Assembly: GCA_020629335.1 (NCBI GenBank)
Contig: JAHDDN010000135.1
Location: forward strand, 1-5,105
Direction of reading: 5' to 3'
Length of the DNA: 5,105 bases
DNA from: Chitinophagales bacterium
GTDB lineage: Bacteria; Bacteroidota; Bacteroidia; Chitinophagales; UBA2359
The notes under the pieces were generated by a model. The model had not been told where the DNA came from, did not search any database, and saw only the letters and a program-made list of their open reading frames with translations. The position numbers and the translations under genes are program-made. Below, piece by piece: positions 1 to 5,105 of this stretch. How positions within the stretch are numbered: position 1 is the first letter of the stretch; each line of letters opens with the position of its first letter.

Positions 1-83
1 TCATCATTATTGCAGGCAGTATATAGCGTGGCTAATGAGAAGAGGCTAAGGCCTATTAATAGAATAGTGAAATACTGTTTCAT
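1..83 (-). CDS. N-terminus of a lipoprotein, cut by the window edge; likely partner of the beta-helix protein
   Basis: An ATG at 83 opens a minus-strand frame that stays open to the window edge, giving 27 complete codons. The peptide starts MKQYFTILLIGLSLFSLATL and continues YTACNND. This is a short basic start, a hydrophobic core and a lipobox-like LYTAC, so the mature protein should begin at Cys24 and be lipid-anchored. The lipobox resembles LFTQC in the next gene upstream. No Shine-Dalgarno sequence is visible, which is normal for Bacteroidota. The start lies 76 bases past the stop of the beta-helix lipoprotein gene, on the same strand. Proteins like that neighbour (TIGR03805 type, from memory) are usually encoded beside a second uncharacterised family (TIGR03806 type), so this may be that partner. 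The partner identity is inference only, since no domain is inside the window. Confidence 0.6.
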   Translation of the reverse strand, partial: MKQYFTILLIGLSLFSLATLYTACNND

Positions 84-120
84 AGGAGTATAACAGGAGG
101 AATGTGAAAATGTTGGTTGA

Positions 121-151
121 GTATCCCGTGTTTATTTTAAACACGGGATAC
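121..151 (-). terminator. Perfect 13-bp hairpin between the two lipoprotein genes
   Basis: Bases 121-133 (GTATCCCGTGTTT) are the exact reverse complement of 139-151, around a 5-base loop. The hairpin starts 9 bases after the stop codon of the beta-helix gene. No T-run follows it on the minus strand, and none follows on the plus strand, so it is not a textbook Rho-independent terminator. It could be a transcript-end or RNA-stabilising hairpin, or a partial terminator that lowers expression of the lipoprotein gene downstream. Confidence 0.6.
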
Positions 152-159
152 ACCCCCAA

Positions 160-1458
160 TTAAGGCAATGGAGCATCTACGACTACTTCTGGAAGAGGAT
201 CTAGATTACAATCAAATTGCTCGAAACCTGGGATCATTCCATTGAAGAAATTAGCAACTCTAAGGTTGATCGCAGTAGCGCCTGTATTGTTTTCTGCACA
301 CATTTTTTGTTGATCCTCTGGTACCGTAGTGTCAGAATAACCATCCCAAACGATGTCAGGCATAGAATCTGCTTCAAAATTAGCGATGAGAACATCGCTC
401 ATATCATTGGTATGTTCTGGGAATTCAGGCAGACGGCTGAAAGTATTATTGTGCATGCTGATTAAGCTACAGTGTGGGTTGTAGTTTTCATCATCGGCAG
501 AAAAGCCACCTAAGATAGACAAAGTAGTATAATCGATAATACCTAAACCTAACATATTGTTGTTGGTTAGTGTGTTATTGAATATTTCTATATTGGAACC
601 ACTTAAGATAAGGATACCTGTACCTGGTGGTACTTGTCCAACGATATTGCCTGCTGGGGCGAAGTTGCGGAAATTGTTGTCAATGATGTTGTTATTGAAG
701 GCACGACAAGTGTGGCCATTGCCAATAACGTCCAAACCTGGTAGATCAAAGATTAAGAGTCCACCAGTATTATTAGTCATGGTGTTGTTATACACATCGG
801 AGTTAATACAGTTTTCGACTTCGATACCTGCTACATTTTCTTCTACTGTACAGTTACGAACGATATTGTTTTGAGATTGGCCGACATATACCCCTGCATC
901 AGAAGCACCTCTTACATAGCAACCGTCAATTAATACATTATTTGACGTAACTGGATAGATACCGTAGGCACCGTTTTCTTCTTTAGCTTCACCAGACCAT
1001 TCAGAACCTATATGATAGAAGGTGACACCATCAGAATCTTTGATTTTGATATTATCGCCTGGGGCATCTAAGATTGTTAGATCCATGATGAGGAAGTCTT
1101 CTAAGTTATCACCTCTGATTCCTTCAGCACCAGCTAATTGGCCAGCAAAAGAAAGGTAGGTTTGATCCATTCCATCCCCTTTGATGGTGATGTTGGTAAG
1201 GTCTGCTAATTTGAGTCCTTTAGTGAAATCATAAGTACCTGCTTTGAGGTGGAGTGTTTCACCGTCTTGCATATCAATTAAGATATTTTCGATGGCTAAT
1301 TCATAGTCGCCGCACGGCTCTATGTGATATTCAGGACCGCTTGCGTTGTCATTGATACAAGTGCTGGTTCCATCATCATCGTCATCGCTATTACATTGTG
1401 TAAATAGGAGGGAAGCCATCAGAAATATGGCGCCCAATTGAAAGTATAAGTTTTTCAT
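160..1458 (-). CDS. Surface lipoprotein with right-handed parallel beta-helix repeats (TIGR03805-like)
   Basis: This is a 432-aa lipoprotein. Residues 1-21 are a lipoprotein signal peptide ending in the lipobox LFTQC, with the lipidated residue at Cys22. NSDDDDDG follows directly. Acidic residues just after the cysteine act as a surface-export signal in Bacteroidota lipoproteins, so exposure on the cell surface is likely. From about residue 88 to 310 the protein shows stacked PbH1-type rungs rich in N, G, I and V, for example SQNNIVRNCTVEENVAGIEV and NSDVYNNTMTNN, the pattern of a pectin-lyase-like beta-helix. The stretches NGAYGIYPV, RGASDAGVYVGQSQNN and GGLLIFDLPGL look to me like the TIGR03805 family, whose function is unknown. 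No catalytic residues can be assigned. The tail after about residue 370 is not helix-like. The ATG at 1458 is directly followed by the signal peptide, which fixes the start. A role in carbohydrate binding or cleavage is possible but unproven. Confidence 0.85.
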   Translation of the reverse strand: MKNLYFQLGAIFLMASLLFTQCNSDDDDDGTSTCINDNASGPEYHIEPCGDYELAIENILIDMQDGETLHLKAGTYDFTKGLKLADLTNITIKGDGMDQTYLSFAGQLAGAEGIRGDNLEDFLIMDLTILDAPGDNIKIKDSDGVTFYHIGSEWSGEAKEENGAYGIYPVTSNNVLIDGCYVRGASDAGVYVGQSQNNIVRNCTVEENVAGIEVENCINSDVYNNTMTNNTGGLLIFDLPGLDVIGNGHTCRAFNNNIIDNNFRNFAPAGNIVGQVPPGTGILILSGSNIEIFNNTLTNNNMLGLGIIDYTTLSILGGFSADDENYNPHCSLISMHNNTFSRLPEFPEHTNDMSDVLIANFEADSMPDIVWDGYSDTTVPEDQQKMCAENNTGATAINLRVANFFNGMIPGFEQFDCNLDPLPEVVVDAPLP

Positions 1459-1479
1459 GTTTTGTTTTTTTAAGTAGCC

Positions 1480-1489
1480 TTAAATATAA
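1480..1489 (-). promoter_or_regulatory. Weak candidate -7 box before the beta-helix gene
   Basis: On the minus strand this reads TTATATTTAA, containing TATATTTA, one base off the Bacteroidota -7 consensus TAnnTTTG. It would put a transcript start about 15 bases before the ATG. No TTTG element lies at the proper distance upstream. The same 10-mer precedes the 628-aa gene, but such AT-rich matches arise easily by chance. Confidence 0.2.
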
Positions 1490-1567
1490 CAGTTTTTTGG
1501 GAGATATGGAAGTTTGGAGAATAGACGTTTTAGAATAAGTGAACTTCGTTAACAATGGATAATTTTA

Positions 1568-3454
1568 TCAACGCACAATTGTTACATTCCCTTGTCTATG
1601 CATTTTTTCTATCCCGTCAGGGGTTTCAAACTCGAATTGTGCAAAATATACGTAAACACCTAATGGGAGTAATTGGCCATTTAAGCTACCATCCCAGCCA
1701 TTGTCTATATTGTTTGATTGAAATAATAGCTTGCCCCAGCGATCATAAAGCATGAGAGATTGGCTTAAAATAATACAATCACTATTGTACAAAACTCGAA
1801 ACTCATCATTAACCCCATCATTATTAGGAGAAAAGGCGGTAGGTAGTTGAACTTGACAGGCATCACAATTATAAACACTCAACTCATAAGATTGATCATA
1901 TTCACATAAATCGTCACTGACTTCAATGACATAATCACCTGTTTGAGTGATAGATGTTAAATATTCATTGGTAGTATTGTTATAAATTGTATGTTCGATG
2001 TCTTCCAACTTTTGCATAAATTCCAATATTTTTTCATCTTCTGAACAAAGAGAAGTCCTTCCTTCTACTTCTAAGGTCGGTAAATTCTGTTGGGTAATTA
2101 CAATCGTATCTCGTGAAATACAATCATTGACATTTAGCTCGACCCAATAGATTCCACCACTTTCTACTAGAAGAGTACTGGAAGAAGAGCCATCTTGCCA
2201 AGTATAGATTCCATCCCAAGGTGAAGGGTCCAATAGCAGGCTGTTTCCTTCACAAATTAATTGATCAGGCCCTAGGTTGGCTTGAATATTTATAAACTGC
2301 ACTTCCATTGTATCTACCACTTGACAGCCTGGAGGGCCTATTTGAACACTATAAATTCCAGTGCCTGTTACTTCAAGAGTAGGCTCGGTACTACCATCAC
2401 TCCATAAAAAGGGGCCAGTTGTAATAGTGCTTCCTCCATTAGTTGGATATAAAATGAGTGTATCCCCTTGACAAAGCTGTTGGTTGGGGCCTAAATCTAT
2501 CGTAGACAGATAGGCTACATCTATGGTCCAAGAAGCGGTGTCTTTAGTGCCGTAAGCCAAGTAAGTTGTATTTACAGTAGGAGAGACGACTAAAGTGTTT
2601 CCCTCAGCGATAATCTGGTCGGGAGAGGAGGCATCTGCCCACAAAAAATTGTCATCTCCCTCAGCAGTCAACAGGTCAGCATCTCCTTCGCAAATATGGG
2701 TGGGGCCATTGATCACTATTTCGGAACCGATTTCAATTAATTCAAAGTTATCAAAAAAGTAATAGGCATGTAAATCAGTAGAGGAGGGTACTATGATTTC
2801 ATATTCTGTATTGCCATCATTATTAAAATTACCTATTGTCATGTATTTGTAGGGAGCATCCGCTATAAAATCAAATTGAAACTCTATCCATTCTTCGGTA
2901 TATAATACCTCTTCAATCAATAGTTGGGGGGCTACATCTATTGGTTGATAGCCTGTTTGAATAGGTTGTTCTTCTGAAAAATAAATACCTATTTCGGATA
3001 TCGCTGCGCCAGCATGAATATCCTCTCCTTCATTCACATTATCTGCATCGCTATTACTGATAAAAAAGGATAAGGAATAACAATTACCTACGACTAACTC
3101 CTCGCTTAAATCTTGAGAAATATACTCTCTAAATTGAAAAGCGGCTAACCATAAAGCCATTCCAACGATAGCCTCTCCGTCATTAGGCTCAATGTATCCC
3201 CAGATGGTTTCTGGCAATTGTATAAAATCACTTACTGATAGTGTATGAAAATAATCTGGAGTTGCTTCATCAACACCATCAAGAACACTAACATTGTTCC
3301 ACTCGGTACAATAATTATATTCGGCTACTGTTTCAGGTAGTTGTGTATAATCTTCAAAACTTGGGTTATTGATTAGGTTTTGGGCATAGCTTAGGTGGCT
3401 TAAGAAAAGGCCTATGCAGACTGTATTAGCTATTATTTTGGCTAATTGGATCAT
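1568..3454 (-). CDS. T9SS-exported multidomain surface protein with Ig-like repeats and CHU_C-type sorting domain
   Basis: This is a 628-aa secreted protein. Residues 1-24 are a Sec signal peptide (cleavage expected at SYA|QN). Residues 26-243 resemble the jelly-roll-like N-terminal domain common in Bacteroidota surface proteins, with NLINNPSFEDY, TPDYF, FREYISQDL, MTIGNFNN and YYFFDNFELIEIG. Three Ig/PKD-like modules follow at about 245-317, 318-390 and 391-456. The last two carry the usual LGP(N/D)Q-L-C-(Q/E)-G opening, W-x-DGS centre and G-I-Y late strand. A fourth, divergent module covers about 457-532. Residues 537-628 form the gliding-motility C-terminal domain (TIGR04131 type), with LPTAFSPNNDGVNDEF, YDRWGKLLFQS, GWDGSLNG and LPLGVYVYFAQF. 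This domain directs export by T9SS and attachment to the surface. The natural role is unknown; adhesion or polysaccharide contact is a guess. No terminator separates it from the beta-helix gene 109 bases downstream, so read-through is plausible. Confidence 0.88.
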   Translation of the reverse strand: MIQLAKIIANTVCIGLFLSHLSYAQNLINNPSFEDYTQLPETVAEYNYCTEWNNVSVLDGVDEATPDYFHTLSVSDFIQLPETIWGYIEPNDGEAIVGMALWLAAFQFREYISQDLSEELVVGNCYSLSFFISNSDADNVNEGEDIHAGAAISEIGIYFSEEQPIQTGYQPIDVAPQLLIEEVLYTEEWIEFQFDFIADAPYKYMTIGNFNNDGNTEYEIIVPSSTDLHAYYFFDNFELIEIGSEIVINGPTHICEGDADLLTAEGDDNFLWADASSPDQIIAEGNTLVVSPTVNTTYLAYGTKDTASWTIDVAYLSTIDLGPNQQLCQGDTLILYPTNGGSTITTGPFLWSDGSTEPTLEVTGTGIYSVQIGPPGCQVVDTMEVQFINIQANLGPDQLICEGNSLLLDPSPWDGIYTWQDGSSSSTLLVESGGIYWVELNVNDCISRDTIVITQQNLPTLEVEGRTSLCSEDEKILEFMQKLEDIEHTIYNNTTNEYLTSITQTGDYVIEVSDDLCEYDQSYELSVYNCDACQVQLPTAFSPNNDGVNDEFRVLYNSDCIILSQSLMLYDRWGKLLFQSNNIDNGWDGSLNGQLLPLGVYVYFAQFEFETPDGIEKMHRQGNVTIVR

Positions 3455-3498
3455 GATTAGGTGGTTTTTAGGGTAAAGAAAAGACAGGTGTTGGGTTT

Positions 3499-3508
3499 TT
3501 AAATATAA
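3499..3508 (-). promoter_or_regulatory. Weak candidate -7 box before the 628-aa gene
   Basis: On the minus strand this reads TTATATTTAA, the same 10-mer found before the beta-helix gene, with TATATTTA as a near match to TAnnTTTG. A transcript starting about 7 bases on would have a leader of roughly 40 bases. No TTTG box is found 19-21 bases further upstream, and the region is very AT-rich, so support is weak. Confidence 0.2.
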
Positions 3509-3575
3509 ATTTATGAATTTACTATTTATTATATGTCATATGTCGGTAATTTTATTTGTTAATTGGCTTAGGGAT

Positions 3576-3700
3576 GGGCGCGGTATGTGGCGGCCATGCC
3601 CTGACTTATGGAGCTTAGGTACGCGCAGGCTGGCCTGGAAGGCAGACAAGCGGACCTTAGCGCAATAGGAAGGGTATAGCCACATAATAGCAGACAGCCC
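3576..3700. repeat. GC-rich nested stem element, possible dispersed repeat or structured RNA
   Basis: About 125 bases fold as one nested set of stems: GGGC (3576-3579) with GCCC (3697-3700); TATGTGGC (3584-3591) with GCCACATA (3679-3686), a perfect 8-bp match; ATGCCCT (3596-3602) with AGGGTAT (3671-3677), one G-T pair; GCTTAGGTACGC (3613-3624) with GCGGACCTTAGC (3650-3661), 10 of 12 paired; and an inner hairpin CTGGCC (3630-3635) with GGCAG (3641-3645), one bulged base, closed by a 5-base loop. A hand count over 3571-3710 gives about 59% G+C, against very AT-rich DNA just to its left. Frames are short and no protein is credible. It sits between two unrelated genes. It could be a genome-wide repeat or a non-coding RNA. 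The base pairing is seen directly; the function is unknown. Confidence 0.55.
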
Positions 3701-3771
3701 GACCGAGCTATTGGTTGCTTGCTATAGTTTTGATGATTGGATTTTGGGTTTTAATAGGCATGAACTTCTGT

Positions 3772-3797
3772 ATTAGGAAGCGAGGGAAGCCCCTAAT
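3772..3797. repeat. Small inverted repeat
   Basis: ATTAGG (3772-3777) pairs with CCTAAT (3792-3797) around a 14-base loop. It lies between the two large structured elements and ends 4 bases before the long palindrome, so it may be part of the same unit. Six base pairs alone are weak support. Confidence 0.3.
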
Positions 3798-3800
3798 GCT

Positions 3801-3959
3801 TGAATTTATAAGTCTTTGACAGTCCAAGTTTGGTCTTTTTACGATTCTACTTCCTAGTTCCTTACAGGACAGGCTTTTTGTTCCGTAGCGCTGCTATGGG
3901 CCTCAAAAATGCCTTGTATAAAAATCCTACAACTTAAAGTCAGAAACTTAATAAACTTA
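3801..3959. repeat. Long imperfect palindrome (about 160 bp) forming one extended hairpin
   Basis: The two halves pair almost throughout with small bulges: 3801-3809 with 3951-3959; 3810-3820 with 3939-3949 (9 Watson-Crick pairs plus one G-T out of 11); AAGTT (3826-3830) with AACTT (3931-3935); TTTTTA (3836-3841) with TAAAAA (3919-3924); 3869-3874 with 3911-3917 (one bulged base); TTTTTG (3875-3880) with CAAAAA (3904-3909); and the tip CCGTAGC (3883-3889) with GCTATGG (3893-3899) around the triloop GCT. It contains no credible coding frame. The outer arms are AT-rich, where chance pairing is easier, but the order is fully nested and the GC-richer tip is convincing. It could be a MITE-like or REP-like repeat, or a structured RNA. 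Confidence 0.55.
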
Positions 3960-3968
3960 ACCACTAAT

Positions 3969-4005
3969 AAAAAAGCCGAAGCACAAAATGAATTTGTACT
4001 TCGGC
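3969..4005 (-). terminator. Rho-independent terminator of the peptidoglycan-binding protein gene
   Basis: GCCGAAG (3975-3981) pairs with CTTCGGC (3999-4005), followed after one C-A mismatch by ACAAA (3983-3987) with TTTGT (3993-3997) around a 5-base loop. On the minus strand the hairpin is followed at once by six T residues (the A-run at 3969-3974). It begins 28 bases after the first stop codon of the 277-aa gene, so it ends that transcript. Confidence 0.9.
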
Positions 4006-4033
4006 CCAAAAATGTTTGATGAGAAAATTATTA

Positions 4034-4867
4034 TTAATTGATGCCTAAGGCTTTCAAGGTTTGGTTCTCTGAGAATTGGGTACTTGGTATACCCATATCT
4101 TTTTGAAATAGCGCTAAGGCTCCACGGGTTTGAGAACCCATTACCCCATCTACGGGGCCTGGTGAGTAGCCCTTTTCAGTTAATTTTTGTTGTACTTGAC
4201 GAATTATAGAGTTGCTGGACATGGGGGATTGAGTATTAGTATCACAAGATATTTCTACCCAGTCGGTATAGCCGCCTTTATCAGCTATACGGTCATACTT
4301 ATAGGTTTTGTACTCTGCTGGGATAGCGACTTCTTGAACGCTTGCTGGTGTTACTAATACTGTCTTGGTGACAGTTTTGTATTCTGCTGGAATCGCTCTT
4401 TCTTCTGTACGAGCTGGTTCTTTCAATACTTTTTTAGTTACATTTTTGTATTCTGCTGGCACCTCTTCATAGCACATGATATAGCAGTCTTTGCCTTGAT
4501 TAGCTAAGCAGTTGGGATCACGTAATTTTCTGACCCACTTACCATAAGAAGGGCTTACTAATACTCTTTCTGTGACGGTTTCGTACACAGCTGGAGTGGT
4601 AATAATCTCTGTGGAAGCTTCTTTGACCAGTACTTGTTCAGTGACATTATCATATACAGCAGGAACTTCAATGAGTTCTTTAGAGGCTTCTTTAGTGATG
4701 ACTGTTTTTTCCAGTTCTACTTTGCAATCAGGTACTTTACATTTAGCAAAGCATTTTCCAAACTCTGATGGTTCTGCTGGCGGATCGAATGGCGGGAAGC
4801 TATCCCATTGGCCAAATACGTTTAAATGGAGGAACACAATGCTAAATAACACAAGGAATCTTTTCAT
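4034..4867 (-). CDS. Secreted protein with 23-residue repeats and a C-terminal peptidoglycan-binding domain
   Basis: This is a 277-aa protein. Residues 1-19 form a Sec signal peptide (MKRFLVLFSIVFLHLNVFG, cleavage expected before Gln20). A short Pro-rich stretch and a Cys cluster (C39, C43, C48) follow. Residues 68-113 and 136-204 carry five copies of a 23-residue unit of the form (V/I)PAEYKTVTKTVLVTPA. A 22-residue insert with C120, C128 and C132 separates copies 2 and 3. Residues 219-275 form a PG_binding_1 domain: IIRQVQQKLTEKGYSPGPVDG, then SQTRGALALFQKDMGIP and the final LKALGI. That fold binds cell-wall peptidoglycan, so a periplasmic, wall-bound place is likely. No catalytic domain is present. 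The frame ends in three consecutive TAA codons (4036 down to 4028), then a strong terminator. With its own candidate promoter it looks like a single-gene unit. The function of the repeats is not known to me. Confidence 0.85.
   Translation of the reverse strand: MKRFLVLFSIVFLHLNVFGQWDSFPPFDPPAEPSEFGKCFAKCKVPDCKVELEKTVITKEASKELIEVPAVYDNVTEQVLVKEASTEIITTPAVYETVTERVLVSPSYGKWVRKLRDPNCLANQGKDCYIMCYEEVPAEYKNVTKKVLKEPARTEERAIPAEYKTVTKTVLVTPASVQEVAIPAEYKTYKYDRIADKGGYTDWVEISCDTNTQSPMSSNSIIRQVQQKLTEKGYSPGPVDGVMGSQTRGALALFQKDMGIPSTQFSENQTLKALGIN
4256..4666 (-). repeat. Five in-gene repeats of 69 bp (23 codons)
   Basis: The unit encodes (V/I/T)PA(E/V)Y-x-x-VT-x-x-VL. Copies start at residues 68, 91, 136, 159 and 182. 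The DNA keeps the 69-base period: TCTGCTGG ends at 4321, 4390 and 4459, and the matching codons of the first two copies end at 4594 and 4663. The copies have diverged at the DNA level, so the array is old rather than freshly expanded. The last copy changes into KYDRIADKGGYTDW after its first seven residues. Confidence 0.85.
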
Positions 4868-4973
4868 AAAAAATAGTTTTGCATTAAAAAATCAATATGA
4901 TTAGGTGAGTTGTTAATTGAGGGGAACTTAGTATAAGGATAGTCAAAAATCAGTCCTAAATATATGAGGATAG

Positions 4974-5004
4974 TAAATATATAAAATAGTGTGTGAAAAT
5001 CAAA
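4974..5004 (-). promoter_or_regulatory. Candidate Bacteroidota-type promoter of the peptidoglycan-binding protein gene
   Basis: On the minus strand TTTG (5004-5001) is followed after exactly 19 bases by TATATTTA (4981-4974). The Bacteroidota primary sigma consensus is TTTG, about 19-21 bases, then TAnnTTTG, so only the last base of the -7 box differs. The transcript would start near 4967 and carry a leader of about 100 bases. A second TATATTTA at 4964-4957 has no partner box. Confidence 0.45.
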
Positions 5005-5012
5005 ATATTGAA

Positions 5013-5053
5013 TCGTTTAAAGTTTTTCAGCTACATCATAAAACTTTAAATGA
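5013..5053. repeat. AT-rich inverted repeat upstream of the promoter
   Basis: TTTAAAGTTTT (5016-5026) is the exact reverse complement of 5040-5050, with a 13-base loop. Three more outer pairs, one of them G-T, bring the stem to 14 bp. No T-run follows on either strand. It lies 9 bases upstream of the candidate -33 box, so it could be an operator for the 277-aa gene or the transcript-end hairpin of a gene beyond the right edge. I see no convincing gene at 5054-5105. Confidence 0.5.
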
Positions 5054-5105
5054 GTTCATTACGAAAGTTATCTTAGAGACGAAGAAAAAGAAAAAAGTAT
5101 CGTTC

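Noticed and set aside
1..93. Plus-strand frame open from the left edge to a TAA at 91-93, which could be the end of a gene
   Set aside because: The opposite strand encodes a textbook lipoprotein signal peptide over the same bases, while this peptide shows no domain.
110..163. A 17-codon plus-strand frame (MLVEYPVFILNTGYTPN) with AGGAGG a few bases upstream
   Set aside because: It overlaps the perfect hairpin and the end of the beta-helix gene. Bacteroidota rarely depend on Shine-Dalgarno sites, and the peptide has no recognisable feature.
217..465. Plus-strand frame of 82 codons, and similar ones at 557-874, 1555-1755 and 4572-4904
   Set aside because: Each lies mostly opposite a well-supported minus-strand gene and its translation shows no domain or plausible signal. 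They are shadows of the real genes.
160..1458. Calling the beta-helix lipoprotein a pectate lyase or alginate epimerase
   Set aside because: The fold is shared with those enzymes, but no catalytic motif is visible and the best match is a family of unknown function.
1459..1567. Possible terminator between the 628-aa and beta-helix genes
   Set aside because: No stem longer than a few base pairs and no stem followed by a T-run could be found.
3574..3618. Short plus-strand frame beginning MGAVCGGHALTYGA in the GC-rich island
   Set aside because: It stops after 14 codons, and the region is better explained by its base-paired structure.

Overview
The window reads as chromosomal DNA of a Bacteroidota member, probably from the Saprospirales or a close relative. 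The evidence is a gliding-motility type C-terminal sorting domain of the type IX secretion system (T9SS), lipoproteins with an acidic tail straight after the lipidated cysteine, AT-rich spacers, no Shine-Dalgarno sequences before the starts, and one promoter of Bacteroidota type. The order-level placement is an inference.

All recognised genes lie on the minus strand. From right to left they are: a 277-aa secreted peptidoglycan-binding-domain protein with 23-residue repeats (4034-4867); a 628-aa T9SS-exported multidomain surface protein (1568-3454); a 432-aa parallel beta-helix lipoprotein (160-1458); and the first 27 codons of a second lipoprotein that runs off the left edge (1-83). The last two probably form a functional pair, because beta-helix proteins of this type are usually encoded next to a second uncharacterised family. 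A 13-bp perfect hairpin lies between them. No terminator is visible between the 628-aa and 432-aa genes, so those could share a transcript. The 277-aa gene is a separate unit, with its own candidate promoter on the right and a clear Rho-independent terminator on the left.

The least ordinary part is the 579-bp non-coding stretch at 3455-4033. It holds a GC-rich (about 59%) nested stem structure at 3576-3700, a small hairpin at 3772-3797, and a roughly 160-bp imperfect palindrome at 3801-3959 that folds into one long interrupted hairpin with a tight triloop tip. The terminator of the 277-aa gene follows at 3969-4005. The first and third of these elements are unexplained by the flanking genes and look like dispersed repeats or structured RNAs. 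All four proteins appear destined for the cell envelope or surface. I saw no defence system, mobile-element gene, tRNA, rRNA or CRISPR array.
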